From positions 36,304,001 through 36,368,000 of the forward strand of contig CP142460.1 of NCBI GenBank assembly GCA_038049695.1: a DNA stretch of 64,000 nucleotides, in the 5' to 3' direction. Of the stretch, positions 1 to 10,570 are shown piece after piece. The notes beneath the pieces are model-generated. The model was not told where the DNA came from and made no database searches. It saw nothing but the letters and a program-made list of their open reading frames with translations. The translations under genes and the position numbers were made by a program. Position 1 is the first letter of the stretch. The number at the start of each line of letters is the position of its first letter. This stretch comes from Cinnamomum chago (lineage: Eukaryota > Streptophyta > Magnoliopsida > Laurales > Lauraceae).

Positions 1-359
1 TTCGGAGGACTTGAGTCATAGACATTCTGGGAACGTTCATAAGAGATGGTAATAACCTCTCCCTAGGAGTTAGTGTTATTTATCATATGAGGCCAAACCA
101 ATCAGTGATTGGACTATCACTGGATATGCGTATCCAGACAGTGATGATCCAAATAAGCAGACCTTAACTCAACGTGACTGTAGGCTCGGCCATCCCTTCG
201 ATGGAGGGTCTATGAGGAGGTTGAGACACTGATACATTATAATTAGGGTTAAATAATGTAAAAAGTCTTGTGCATGTTTTTCCTTTTATTACAAGCACCA
301 TATACTTGTTACATATATACTGCCTGTCTAATTATAAGCTGTTATATATATCCAGAGAG
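1..359 (+). other. 5' leader or LTR remnant upstream of copia-1 gag
   Basis: This non-coding stretch lies directly before the copia-1 gag start. Positions 5-45 resemble part of the element's own 3' LTR (around 8570-8625): both have a gagtca-tagaca/tggaca block followed by gttcata and agagatgg. The likeness fades after that. No tRNA-Met primer-binding site is visible. Either the 5' LTR is more diverged than the 3' copy or this is untranslated leader, and the true 5' LTR lies to the left of the window. Confidence 0.4.
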
Positions 360-1109
360 ATGGGGAAGGATTCCTTTAGCCCGTTGATGAGTATTTTGCG
401 TGAGAACAAATTGACTGGCCCAAATTACGTAGACTGGAAAAGAAACCTTAACATAGTACTCACTGCTGAAGAGTACAAGTATGTTTTGTCGGAACCCTGT
501 CCTACCATTGATGATTATTCTACAGATGACCAGCTAGAGGCTGAAAGGAAATGGAAAAAGGCGAATAGCATGGCCAAATGCTACATGCTTGCTTCCATGT
601 CCAACGTGTTGCAAACGCAGCATGAGCAAATGGACACAGCTTCAGATATCATGTTGTCCTTGTCTGAGATGTTCGCAGACAAAAGCAGGCTAGCTAGGCA
701 AGCTGCTTTAAGGACAATCATGAATTCTAGGATGGCTGAGGGAACATCTGTCAGAGAGCACATGCTCAAAATGATGGATTGTTTCAATGAAGCTGAGATC
801 CTAGGGGCTGAGATTGATGCAGGGAGTCAGACTGATATGATTCTCGAAACTCTGTCGGGGTCTTTCAACTAGTTCAAGCTCAACTTTAACATGAGCAAGA
901 TGGACATGACTCTCTCTGAGTTAATGAAAGAACTCCAGGCGGCAGAGGCCATCATGACGCCTAAAGGCCAACTTCACTTTTCCCAGTTTTCCTCTAAACT
1001 GAACCCGAAAGGGAAAAAGTTCAAGAAGAAGCAGGGTAAGGGAAAAGGACAGAAAAAGGGCAATGCTGGGAAAAAGGACAAAGGCACAGGTGAAAAGCCC
1101 AAAGGGAAA

Positions 1110-1151
1110 TGCTTCAAGTGCGGCCTCAAAGGTCAATGGAAGAAAGATTGT
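1110..1151 (+). other. Defective CCHC zinc knuckle in copia-1 gag
   Basis: The spacing matches the retrotransposon nucleocapsid knuckle (Cys, 2, Cys, 4, His, 4, Cys), but the His position reads Gln (context KGQWKKDC). The copia-2 copy of the same domain keeps His but has a stop codon in the motif. Confidence 0.8.
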
Positions 1152-1508
1152 CCCAAGCTCCTAGGCTCAGATAAGAAAGGTATATCTCTTTCCTATTACA
1201 TTGAAACCTGTCATGTGGTTGATTCTACTGATTCATGGATAGTAGACTCTGGAGCCACTAATCACATATGCAATTCATTGCAGGGGTTTCAGATAATGAA
1301 AAGGCTTGAGAAAGGAGAGTTTGACCTTAGAGTTGGAAATGGAGCAAAGATATGGGCTGTTGCAGTGGGAGCTGTTACCTTACATTTTCCGCATGATAGG
1401 ATATTAGTTTTAAACAATGTTATCTATGTTCCGGACATAAGGAAGAATTTAATTTCAGTTTCCAGACTCATTGAATTTAATTATTCAGTTTCTTTCCATT
1501 CTAGTGTT

Positions 1509-1513
1509 GATAT
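1509..1513. repeat. Target-site duplication GATAT, left copy
   Basis: GATAT occurs immediately before the TGTCACG terminus (1514) and again immediately after the TCACA terminus (5590-5594). This 5-bp duplication shows that the 4.08-kb segment between them arrived by LTR-type integration into copia-1. Confidence 0.9.
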
Positions 1514-2149
1514 TGTCACGCCCCCGAACCAGAACCTCGGGGGCGGGAATTGGGATTTAACATAAATTATATTTTACTTCTCCCAGGATCCGCGTGTGTG
1601 AAGACAACACATTCTGAATATTTTACGGAAGCACTTGTGGCGTTGCGACCCGAAGTCCGTGGCCATCGGATTCCGCGTCGCACTCAACCTTTAGCACTAA
1701 GCTATTATATCAAGAATCATATCAGACTGGAGTAACCATCACAATAAATTACAGAGCTGACAGTAACAGGATATTACATTCCCAAATATGTTCAAGTTAC
1801 AATTATCAATGTACATTAATTAAGAATCCCAAGGAAAAGGCTAACAAAAGCCATACAACAATAAGCTATAAACTACTACCCAAATGTGACGTAGCTCCGA
1901 TGTCAAGCTCAATGTCTACATGACATAGCCGACAAACTAACCTGCAAAGCATGGCTCTACAGCCAACAAAAGCACTCAACTCGGGGCGAAGAAATCTGAA
2001 CCTGAGTACCAAAAGTAGTGGGTCAGACACGACGGTCTGGCAGGTGGATGAAAAGATAACAAATATACTGAAGAATAAAACATATGATAAATCATGCTAA
2101 TCGATCAAATGCTGCATATAATTACACGGGTGAAAAAGTCGGGAATCTC

Positions 2150-2710
2150 GGGGAAAACCTGTATTCGTTTCGAGCATGGGTAAAACATGAAGATCTAATA
2201 AAACATGTATTCATTTACATCATCTATAATCATAGATATTTGACAATCGGGTATTCGTCTAAAACATGTATAAATATAGTGGTTTGACAAAACAAACGTT
2301 CATTTGAAACTTAAGTAAAACACAAGTATACAACAAATCAGGTATCCATAGCAGTCTGGCAAAACCAATGTCCATTTGAAACATATGTGAAAATTACGGA
2401 TATTTAACAAATCGGGTGTTCATTTAAAACCGGTGTAACCAAAGAAATCTGACAAAACTAGTGTTCATTTAAACGTATTTCAAAGTATGGATATTTAAAC
2501 AAGTCGGGTATCATTTAAAACAGGTATAAACGTAGGAATCTCACAAGTTAAATGTCATTTAAAACAAAGCACGGATATTTAACAATTCGGGTATTCTTTT
2601 AAAACATGTGTAATCATATAAATCTAGCAAAATCATTGATCGTTTGAAACATATGTAAAAGCATGGTTATTCACCCAACCAGCATTCATTTAAAACATGT
2701 GCGGGTACAA
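2150..2710. repeat. Degenerate ~110-bp tandem repeats in solo LTR
   Basis: Five or so imperfect units recur. Each has a phrase like cgggtattcatttaaaaca, then a gtaa...atct...caaaa block, then a ggatatttaacaa block. Divergence between units is high, so the array is old. No reading frame runs through it. Confidence 0.65.
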
Positions 2711-3171
2711 AGAATAGAAGACAATGTAACAATAACTGAATTTACATTGGAGAATATTAACACTTGTTTAAATAACAACTTTCATAAAGGAAATGAATCA
2801 TTTATCGGAAAGCAAGTAAGCAATATAAAACATGTCGGGTATCCAAGGAATCGGGAACTGGCAAGATGGCAATCACAAGAAGCTAAGTCCTCTATCACCG
2901 AAGTGACAAGAGTATAACGGGACGTTGGTCTCAGTCACACAAGGTGAGGAGACTCAACGTAAATCATATATACAATATAAATATACGGGAACGGGACCAC
3001 GGTAGCGAACCTGGTATCGGGACGGGACCACGGCAATAACCGGGTATCGGGATCCAAACTGCAGCTGGCGGGACGGGAGGGGGATCTCCAAGTCGATGGA
3101 TCAAACCGACAAGGTATCCAAGCTTAGTGATGCCGACTCATAGGTCAAAACCAATCGAGACATATGCAAGT

Positions 3172-3432
3172 AAATCAAGTACAGTAAATAAACGAGTAAA
3201 CCGGGGGTGCTCAAGGGCATGCTGTCACTTCATATCGGGCAATACATTTCGGGACAAATAACTGTTACTAGTGTAACTTCAATGCTTTCGGGAAACAAGT
3301 CAATCAAGTACAATAAACAAACGGGTAAAACGGGGTGCTCAAGGGCACACTGTCATATCATGTGATGCAATGCACTTCGGGACAAATGACTGTTACTAGA
3401 GTAACTCTAATGCTTTCGGGAAAACAAGTCAT
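3172..3432. repeat. Two ~130-bp tandem units in solo LTR
   Basis: Each unit contains aatcaagtaca, then gggtgctcaagggca, then a ctgtcat/ctgtcact block, ttcgggacaaat, ctgttacta and aatgctttcggga. The second copy starts near 3300. The units differ at scattered positions. Confidence 0.75.
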
Positions 3433-4089
3433 GTAATGCAAATCTCGGGAAAAGAGGTGAAACAATGAACTATAACAATTTCGGGTAAAAATATCGGTTT
3501 CAAGATCTATTTAAGTGAATAGGGGTCCCGTATGTCGATTATAACAATTACTTGGTACTCCTTGAGTTTGAAGACATTCCGGGCTCCTTATGCACTTTTA
3601 CTACTCTCAAAACTTAAAATGAGCTTATGGGTAGTACTAGATGTTACAATAGCAAGAATCAAGATTATAAACGGTCCATCTTAGGCATGACATTAATCCG
3701 GAAACATCGAGCAACCGATTCAGTCATCGAAAGGAATAGAATTAGCGATAACCAAGGAAATAGACTTGTGTTTAGATATAAAGAAGATATCGCGTCGTTC
3801 CCTCCCGTTCAAGATTGAAATGGATTAACTCCGATGCCACCGAACCAACCGTGAGGCGTGTCGGCTCAAGACATTCTCACACATGGTCCAAACAGTCCAA
3901 AGAGGGTAGCCAGGGTCCCACCTAAAACCGAGAATTAGTGTCTAATCAACACCATTCTTTTCTTTTAGTTCCCTAGTCTTAAAGACCTTAGATTAGGGTA
4001 CAATTGGTCTTAACACTAAGGTATATACCTCTAGGACTCATAGAAAGCCCAAAGGTTTCCAAAAAAACACAATATCAAATTTCACTTCG

Positions 4090-4210
4090 GACCGATCGAT
4101 CGGTCAAAATTTCTGTACCAGAAATGCACAGGGTCCGATCGATCGGCCCAAAAAGCCTTACTGTTAAAAGACAGGCCGATCGATCGGCCTGTAAGTCCGA
4201 TCGATCGGAC
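4090..4210. repeat. Palindrome array, core CCGATCGATCGG (4 copies)
   Basis: Four perfect palindromes share the core CCGATCGATCGG. They lie at 4090-4105 (16 bp), 4135-4146 (12-bp core), 4171-4192 (a 22-bp perfect palindrome) and 4195-4210 (16 bp). The spacers between them are unrelated. In LTR orientation (minus) the array follows a purine-rich tract ending AAATCAG. A related Tekay LTR has a similar tract before an array with a different palindrome at 41382-41650. Confidence 0.9.
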
Positions 4211-5589
4211 CTGGGCATGCAGCAGGTCCGGAACACTGATTTCTCTTCCCTTTTCCTTTCCTTTCCAACACTTAAACCACTAGCATTTCTCTTCCATAAT
4301 CACTTCAAAACCTCATTAAAACTCCAATGAACAATTAAATTCAAACACCTCTTTAAACGGGTATCAATTTCAAGTCAATGTAACTTATAAACATAACCAT
4401 GAATAGCCAATCCAACCTCATTCCCTTTAAAACCATATGAACAAACTTGACCAAATGAAAGCACATTTCTCCAAGAGATTAACAAGAGAGAAACCACCAT
4501 TAATATGCAATTTCAAAATCAATAGAAGCATGTGTAGAAACATATATCACATTATCAAGAACAAGTAATAAAACTTAGGATTTTCTCATAAAACTTTGAT
4601 AACATTGAAACCATCCATTCATCCACTTGCCTTTGACTCTAATCAAGCAAATCAAGCTCCTAATCACCTCTCAAGCTCAAGATCCACAATCTCTACAAAA
4701 ACCCCCAAAACAAACCCTAAAATGGGTTAAATAATGAAATGACAATGAAACCTTTCAATAATCAAGGTGGAGCTTCTCTAAGGCTAGAAGATTACAAATC
4801 TTGAAGATGGGAAGAATCACTTACTTGGAAGGTCCTCTAATGGCAAGAGTAAGCTCAATGGAAGCCTTGTGATGGAGGGTTCTCTTCACAAATGATACAA
4901 ATGGAAAGCTTGCAAGATGAGGAAGAAGAAGACGGTCTCCATTTCGAGTTTGGTGCAAGATTGGTGAGGATTTGAGATGGAGAAGCAAGAAGAAGAAGAG
5001 GAAACACAAGAGCAAACCCTAGGCTCAGCTGGAACAATGGTGAAGAATGAGCAATGAAGGAGATGGGTTCCTCTTATAAACAAGTGAGGTTTGGGCCCCA
5101 CAACTTAAGGGACTTGGGTGGCTGAAATCATCTAATTCGGGACCCCGGATGGATTCGACGAAGAAGGAAGAAATGATCGTCGAAATATCTAGTTTCCAAA
5201 AAGTGTATGTTTCGCGGGTTTCGAGAATATCAAGTTTTGGGTACAGATTTGGTGTGCAATGACTGTTTTGCCCTCAAGGCTATGAAATCGGGTTTTGGGT
5301 TCTCAAATGGATACGAGATCAACATGAAAGTTGTAGGATTCCTCAAGATGAATGCAACGGGCCAAAAACACACTACGAAACAAATCGGGAAAATCTCACA
5401 AGTAAATGCAAAGCCGAAAAGGGAACCCCCAAAGGGCCCCACAAGCTACCAAAGCACTCAAAAGCCCAAAACTAGAAGAAAACCCATTCTAGCTCACAAA
5501 CTCAACCCAACAAATATTAATCCCACTAAAATAACTAATCCACAAATAAAACAACACTAATCCAAGAGATTAGGGGTCGGGTTCTCACA

Positions 5590-8373
5590 GATATCAGTAG
5601 AGATGGAAATATTATATGTTCCGGTAGAATGCATGACAACTTATTTTATATATATCCTATTGCTCCCTCACTGCATAATGTACAACTAGAAAACTCATCT
5701 TCCCTTAAGAGGAAGGTATCTTCGACCAATGACACTTATCTTTGGCACTTACGTTTGGGTCATATTAACCTAAAACGGATTCAGAGGTTGGTAGAGGATG
5801 GGCTTCTGAGCTCATTAGATCTCGAACCTTTACCTCAGTGTGAATCTTGTCTCATGGGAAAGATGACCAAAAGGTCATTCTCTAGAAAGGGACTGAGGTC
5901 AAAGGAGTTGTTAGAATTGGTTCACACTGATGTGTGTGGTCCTATGAACAAACTAGCAAGAGGAGGTTATGAGTATTTCATCACCTTCACTGATGATTAC
6001 TCTAGGTATGGATATGTGTACCTAATGCGACGCAAGTCTGAAGCGTTTGATAAGTTCAAACAATTCAAGGCTGAGGCGGAGCTACAACTAGGGAAACATA
6101 TCAAAGCTCTTCGATCTGATCGAGGTGGCGAGTACCTCCTGGGTGAGTTCAAGGAGTACCTCACACGACATGGGATTGTGTCTCAGTTGTCTGCACCGGT
6201 TGCACCCCAGCAAAATGGTGTAGCAGAGAGAAGAAACCGTACCCTTCTTGATATGGTAAGGTCCATGATGAGTCATGCAACCCTACCCATATCTTTTTGG
6301 GGATATGCCCTAGAAGCAGCAGCATACATTTTAAATCTGGTACCTTCTAAATCAGTACCTAGGACACCTCAAGAAATGTGGACAGGTCGAAAACCCAGTT
6401 TAAGACATATCCACATTTGGGGTTGTCCAGTCTATGTACTGAATGATAAAGCTACCAAGCTAGAACCCAGATCGGAAATGTGCTACTTCATTGGGTATCC
6501 TAAGGGAACGAGAGGAGGCATCTTTTATCATCCAAAGGAGCAAAAAGTGCTTATCAGCACTCATGCTAGATACTTGGAGGATGATTGCATGATGCACCAA
6601 GAGCTTGGTTGTAAAGAAACACTTGAGGAGATTCTTTCAGAAACTCCTGCAACATCTGTGCCAGATCCTGAGACTGTAGAAAATCAAGACATTCCTTTTA
6701 ACACTCCGGAGCCTCGTCGTAGTGAGAGAATTTCTAGACCACCAGATAGATACCTAGGAGTGTCTTTTATGACAGACTCCGAGGATCTAGTTGAGGATCC
6801 TACTGGTTACGATGAAGCAGTAACGGATATAGATGCTGACATGTGGCAGCAAGCGATGAAATCTGAATTGGATTCTCTGTATTCCAATCAAGTCTGGGAA
6901 CTTGTGGATGCACCTGAAGGGATCAAACCCATAAGGTGCAAGTGGATCTCCAAGAGAAAGAGAGGAGTGGATGGGAAGGTTGAAACCTTCAAAGCAAGAC
7001 TGGTGGCGAAAGGGTATACTCAGAAAGAGGGTATCGATTATGAGGAAACCTTTTCACCAGTGGCTATGCTTAAGTCCATAAGGATTCTCTTAGCCATCGC
7101 ATGTCATTATGACTACGAGATATGTCAGATGGATGTCAAGACAACTTTTCTTAATGGAAGTCTTGACGAATGCATCTATATGATGCAACCAGAGGGATTC
7201 ATTGCTGGTGGCCAAGAAAACATGGTCTGTAAGCTTAAGAAGTCTATTTATGGACTTAAGCAAGCGTCTAGGGCATGGAACATCAAGTTTAATCAGGCAG
7301 TCAAGTCTTTTGGCTTTGATCAAAACATTGATGAACCATGTGTGTATAAGAAAGGGAGTGGAAACGCAGTTGCATTTTTAGTCCTATATGTGGATGACAT
7401 ATTACTCATTGGAAATGATGTTGGCATCTTGTCATCTACTAAGGTTTGGTTATCATCTCAATTTCAGATGAAGGATTTGGGTGAGGCGAGCTATGTCTTA
7501 GGGATCAAGCTTTTGCGAGATCGCAAGAACAAGATGTTAGCTTTATCCCAATCTTCGTATATTGAGAAGATACTGGTCAAGTATAACATGCATGACTCCA
7601 AGAAGGGCTTGCTACCTTCTAGACATGGAGTACCACTATCTCGGAATCAATGTCCGAAGACACCAGAGGAGATAGAAAGCATGAGGAGAGTACCATATGC
7701 ATCAGCTGTTGGAAGCCTCATGTATGCAATGTTGTGTACTAGACCAGATATCTGCTTTGCCGTTGGCATGGTTAGTAGATATCAATCAAACCCTGGACCT
7801 ATACACTGGACATTTGTTAAGCATATATTCAAGTATCTTCGGAGAACGAAAGATTATATGCTAACTTACCGAGCAGATGATCTAACGCCACTGGCGTATA
7901 CAGACTCTGATTTCCAGTCGGATGTAGATGGCAGAAAGTCTACCTCGGGATACGTCTTTACTCTATCAAGAGGGGCTATATCATGGAGAAGTGTCAAACA
8001 AGATTGTACTGCTGATTCTACCATGGAAGCAGAGTATGTGGCGGCATCGGAAGCTGCGAAGGAAGCAGTATGGCTCAGAAAATTCCTATTGGAATTGGGA
8101 GTAGTTCCTGTAGTGCAAAAACCGATTGTCATGTACTGCGATAATACTGGTGCAGTAGCTAACTGCAAAGAGCCCAGGAATCACAAGAAAGGCAAGCATA
8201 TTCAGAGAAAGTACCACTTGATCCGGGAATTCGTCCAGGATGGAGAAATAGTGGTAGAGCAGATTGCCTCAGCAAATAACTTAGCTGACCCATTTACTAA
8301 GACTCTTACTGAGAAAGTGTTCACTTCACATGTTGAGTCTATGGGAGTTAGGTTAGGTCGTAGTGATCTTTAG
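5590..8373 (+). CDS. copia-1 pol: GAG-pre-integrase, integrase, RT, RNase H
   Basis: The frame resumes after the solo LTR; the first in-frame Met is at 5629 and gives 914 codons without a stop. Numbering from that Met, the integrase zinc region has H40, H45, C71 and C74. The integrase catalytic triad is D101, D164 and E200, with exactly 35 residues between D164 and E200. Next comes the chromodomain-free copia linker, then reverse transcriptase with FKARLVAKGYTQ and YVDD at 587-590, then copia RNase H (STSGYVF, EAEYVA, YCDNTGA, NLADPFTK). The product would copy element RNA into DNA and integrate it. The open frame suggests recent activity of this half, but without gag and protease it cannot act alone. 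Confidence 0.95.
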   Translation, partial: DISRDGNIICSGRMHDNLFYIYPIAPSLHNVQLENSSSLKRKVSSTNDTYLWHLRLGHINLKRIQRLVEDGLLSSLDLEPLPQCESCLMGKMTKRSFSRKGLRSKELLELVHTDVCGPMNKLARGGYEYFITFTDDYSRYGYVYLMRRKSEAFDKFKQFKAEAELQLGKHIKALRSDRGGEYLLGEFKEYLTRHGIVSQLSAPVAPQQNGVAERRNRTLLDMVRSMMSHATLPISFWGYALEAAAYILNLVPSKSVPRTPQEMWTGRKPSLRHIHIWGCPVYVLNDKATKLEPRSEMCYFIGYPKGTRGGIFYHPKEQKVLISTHARYLEDDCMMHQELGCKETLEEILSETPATSVPDPETVENQDIPFNTPEPRRSERISRPPDRYLGVSFMTDSEDLVEDPTGYDEAVTDIDADMWQQAMKSELDSLYSNQVWELVDAPEGIKPIRCKWISKRKRGVDGKVETFKARLVAKGYTQKEGIDYEETFSPVAMLKSIRILLAIACHYDYEICQMDVKTTFLNGSLDECIYMMQPEGFIAGGQENMVCKLKKSIYGLKQASRAWNIKFNQAVKSFGFDQNIDEPCVYKKGSGNAVAFLVLYVDDILLIGNDVGILSSTKVWLSSQFQMKDLGEASYVLGIKLLRDRKNKMLALSQSSYIEKILVKYNMHDSKKGLLPSRHGVPLSRNQCPKTPEEIESMRRVPYASAVGSLMYAMLCTRPDICFAVGMVSRYQSNPGPIHWTFVKHIFKYLRRTKDYMLTYRADDLTPLAYTDSDFQSDVDGRKSTSGYVFTLSRGAISWRSVKQDCTADSTMEAEYVAASEAAKEAVWLRKFLLELGVVPVVQKPIVMYCDNTGAVANCKEPRNHKKGKHIQRKYHLIREFVQDGEIVVEQIASANNLADPFTKTLTEKVFTSHVESMGVRLGRSDL

Positions 8374-8376
8374 TGC

Positions 8377-8387
8377 AAGTGGGAGAT
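8377..8387 (+). other. Polypurine tract of copia-1
   Basis: AAGTGGGAGAT follows the pol stop codon (8371-8373) and directly precedes the TGTTGGGATT terminus of the 3' LTR. This is the canonical plus-strand primer position. The same sequence precedes the copia-2 3' LTR. Confidence 0.9.
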
Positions 8388-10412
8388 TGTTGGGATTGGT
8401 GTATGCCCTAAAGCCCACTGACTGCACTCACATCTCTGTAACTGGATATTTATTGGTTATTTAATGGAATGACATCTTTCTCTTAATACTTGTGTATATG
8501 TATGGTTGTGTAAGGCCCATTGTTTTCTAGTAATGACTTCGTTGTGTAGTGGCTACACACAGTAAGGTCTGAGTCATGGACACTTGAGACAATAAACTTG
8601 TTCATAACTGAGAGATGGAGTTGGGCACTTCATCTTGGTATAAGTTATAATGAGATACTCTCCTGTATTCAGGGTGACTTACCTAAGTCACGGGAGGCTT
8701 TTCCGGATTTATCTCATTAGTGCATGTGTCATGCATTGAATAGGACCACTTGTAGGTGTGATCTCTAATATAGTACTATCACAGAGAGAGATCAAATCAC
8801 CTCTTGCTACTGAGTGAACAGTGCTCTTAATCTTGAGCATTTGTGGATGAACTGACGAAGTCAAGTTCTTGTGCTTTAATTCACTATGGGTGAGATCCTG
8901 TTCATGGGTCAACAGCTCTGTGTTTTGGGTGCTCGGGCTTGATTAGTTGGGACGTACAAATGCAATATGGAATCTATGCCATCATGTGATGGAATGATCG
9001 TCCCCTTAGAATTATCCGATTAATCATCAGAATCTAAGATCTTAGTATATGGATGTTCCATATGGATATTGAACTTGTGGGTCGCTCCCTGGATCAAGAG
9101 AATGATATCCGGATGATGATTAAGTCAAGGGTATGAAGTTCTAAGGTTAAGATGTAATCAAGAAGGTGGATAGTACATCGGTTAACCTACTTGATTATGG
9201 ATGTTACATAGAGGGGCATTATGGTCATTGTACTTGGTAGGTCAAAGACAATCGTCTATTTATGATGAGCTTTATTTGCAATTTAATATTTGTCCTTGGA
9301 GTGCAACCATAACTCTCTAGTGGAATGAGTTAAGGTTAAAATGATCCTAGTGTTGCTATGGGGTTAGCATGGACATTTTGGTCATTTTGGAAGCCAAGAG
9401 CGAATTTGTCTTTTGGTCCCTTCTCTAGCCACTTTCCTAGATTGGCGAGGTTTCCTAAATTGTTTAAATGTGTGGAGAAATAATTTTGAGTGTAAATTCA
9501 AATAGGCCCATGATGGTATACATGAATTACAACTCTAGATAAATTATTTGGTACATGAGCCATAGTAAGTGTGGGCTAGCCACTGTGGTCCCTAGTTTGT
9601 GGGTCCCAAGTTTGTGCAGGTCCCATTACTTGGAAGGAGTTCTTTTTTGTGCAAGTTTTCCTAAAGTTTAGTAGCTTTCTAATTCAATTTAGAAACTAAA
9701 TAGAAAAGGAAAGAGGGCTGGACGTCTATGATGGAGTGTGTTTTCCTTTTTGGAAAGTTCCTATTTTTTCTCCTTGGTTTCCTAGTTCTTTCAAGATACT
9801 TTCTCTCCAAGATATCAGCATTATATATTGCTGGTGGTTCCCCCTTTGGGCGTGTAACATTATTGAGGGAAGAAGGAGAAAAAATCTCTCTTGGTTGTGC
9901 AAGAGATTGGAAACAAGAAAGAGGGGCAGCACTCACACCCTTGGACGTCCATTGCACATCAGATTTCCTCTTGCTGGTCCTTGTTTTCTTCCTGCAGAAA
10001 ACCCACATCAGATCTGAGTTCTTCACTTCAGATCAAGCAAAGACAATTAGAGGGAAGTCTAGTTTGTTCCCACCAACACTAGCCAATCAGATTGGAGAAA
10101 GAGGAATAGAGGAGAAGACTAGAAGGGAACCTGCTGCAGAGAAATTCCAGCAAGGTTGCTGAAAGTTGCAGTCTAAAGAATCTGATCTTAAAGTTCAGAT
10201 TTCAGAAGTTTTTCAACCCAAGAACATCAGGTATATGTTCTCCTTTGTATCTTATTTGTTTACACACAAGTTGATCATGATTGCATGGTGTTATTGTGTG
10301 ATTTACATGGCTGGTTTGCTTTCTAATTCTGATCCTAGTTAAAAGTTTTAAAATACCAGCTATAGAACTCTCTTCTTAAAAGGAGTTCAGATCTGATTCA
10401 CACTAACTTTCA
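8388..10412 (+). mobile_element. 3' LTR of copia-1 (right end uncertain)
   Basis: It starts TGTTGGGATTGG right after the polypurine tract. It continues as non-coding sequence until similarity to the copia-2 gag N-terminus begins on the opposite strand near 10413. No clear CA terminus or target duplication was found, so the LTR is probably truncated by the neighbouring fragment. A TATATAT stretch lies near 9820 and a palindrome TGGACGTCCA at 9942-9951. Open frames at 9679-10162 overlap on both strands and match no family. The LTR would supply promoter and poly(A) signals. Confidence 0.75.
9942..9951. promoter_or_regulatory. TGGACGTCCA palindrome in copia-1 LTR
   Basis: This perfect 10-bp palindrome with a GACGTC core, a bZIP/CRE-type ACGT element, also occurs in the three other copia LTRs in the window (25773-25782, 28416-28425, 35861-35870). 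Here it lies about 120 bp after a TATA-like stretch, farther than in the others. Confidence 0.55.
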
Positions 10413-10570
10413 AAGGTGTGGTAAGGACATATTTGTATCCTAAAGCAGTCACGCCAATCTCAAGATTCCTTTTCCAATCTATATAGTTGGATCCCACCTA
10501 CTTGTTTTGGTTGAGGATGGTCGCAAGTGGATTGAAAGTATTCAAATTCATGCGGAAAAAATTGTAGCAC
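10413..10570 (-). pseudogene. Copia gag N-terminal fragment (copia-B)
   Basis: On the minus strand this matches the start of copia-2 gag (33477-33640). It has the NKL-V--NYVDWK-like block with VTIL and YKYVL counterparts, then the leader with CATAACCATACATTC. Only the N-terminal ~50 codons remain, and the fragment ends abruptly against the copia-1 LTR. It is the truncated 5' end of an element whose 5' LTR is the CACTA-split LTR at 12332. Confidence 0.75.

Larger units (their letters stand above)
360..1513 (+). pseudogene. copia-1 gag and protease start, broken
   Basis: This is the N-terminal part of a Ty1/copia polyprotein. The frame opens with MGKDSFSPL and a UBN2-type gag core (YVDWKRNL, then KMMD). 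A TAG stop at 870-872 interrupts gag, but the same frame resumes and runs on. A lysine/glycine-rich basic stretch precedes a zinc knuckle (1110-1151) with C-x2-C-x4-Q-x4-C, so the zinc-binding His is replaced by Gln. The aspartic protease motif DSGA is at 1245-1256, followed by TNHICNS. The frame is then cut by a 4-kb solo LTR at 1514. Gag would form the particle and protease would cut the polyprotein. The stop and the lost His suggest this gag is not functional. Confidence 0.9.
1514..5589 (-). mobile_element. Solo LTR of a Tekay/Del-like Ty3/gypsy element (4.08 kb)
   Basis: The segment starts TG, ends CA and is flanked by a 5-bp duplication. It contains no second copy of its own ends, no PBS and no polyprotein frame, so it reads as a single LTR left by LTR-LTR recombination. 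The minus orientation is inferred from homology with the Tekay-like LTR at ~57640-58388. Both share GGAAACTAG, then a CTTCTTCGTCGA stretch, then CATCCGGGG and GTGGGGCCC, in that order. On the minus strand it runs from TGTGAGAACCC (5589) to GGGGGCGTGACA (1514). A TATA-like TTTATAAGAGG lies near 5075-5087. Short frames at 4821-5560 show no family features. Lineage assignment is moderate; solo-LTR status is strong. Confidence 0.82.

Noticed and set aside
4821-5101. Three Ser/Leu-rich minus-strand frames
   Set aside because: They are shifted readings of one GA/CT-rich tract in the solo LTR, with no conserved motif.
1514-5589. Complete LARD-type element with two LTRs
   Set aside because: The terminal sequences do not recur internally and no PBS or PPT is visible, so one LTR is the simpler reading.
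7866-8168. 100-codon minus-strand frame
   Set aside because: It lies antisense to copia-1 RNase H and is a shadow of that coding sequence.
9679-10162. Overlapping frames of 68-144 codons on both strands
   Set aside because: They lie within the copia-1 LTR, overlap each other and show no family motif; U-rich LTR sequence gives such frames by chance.
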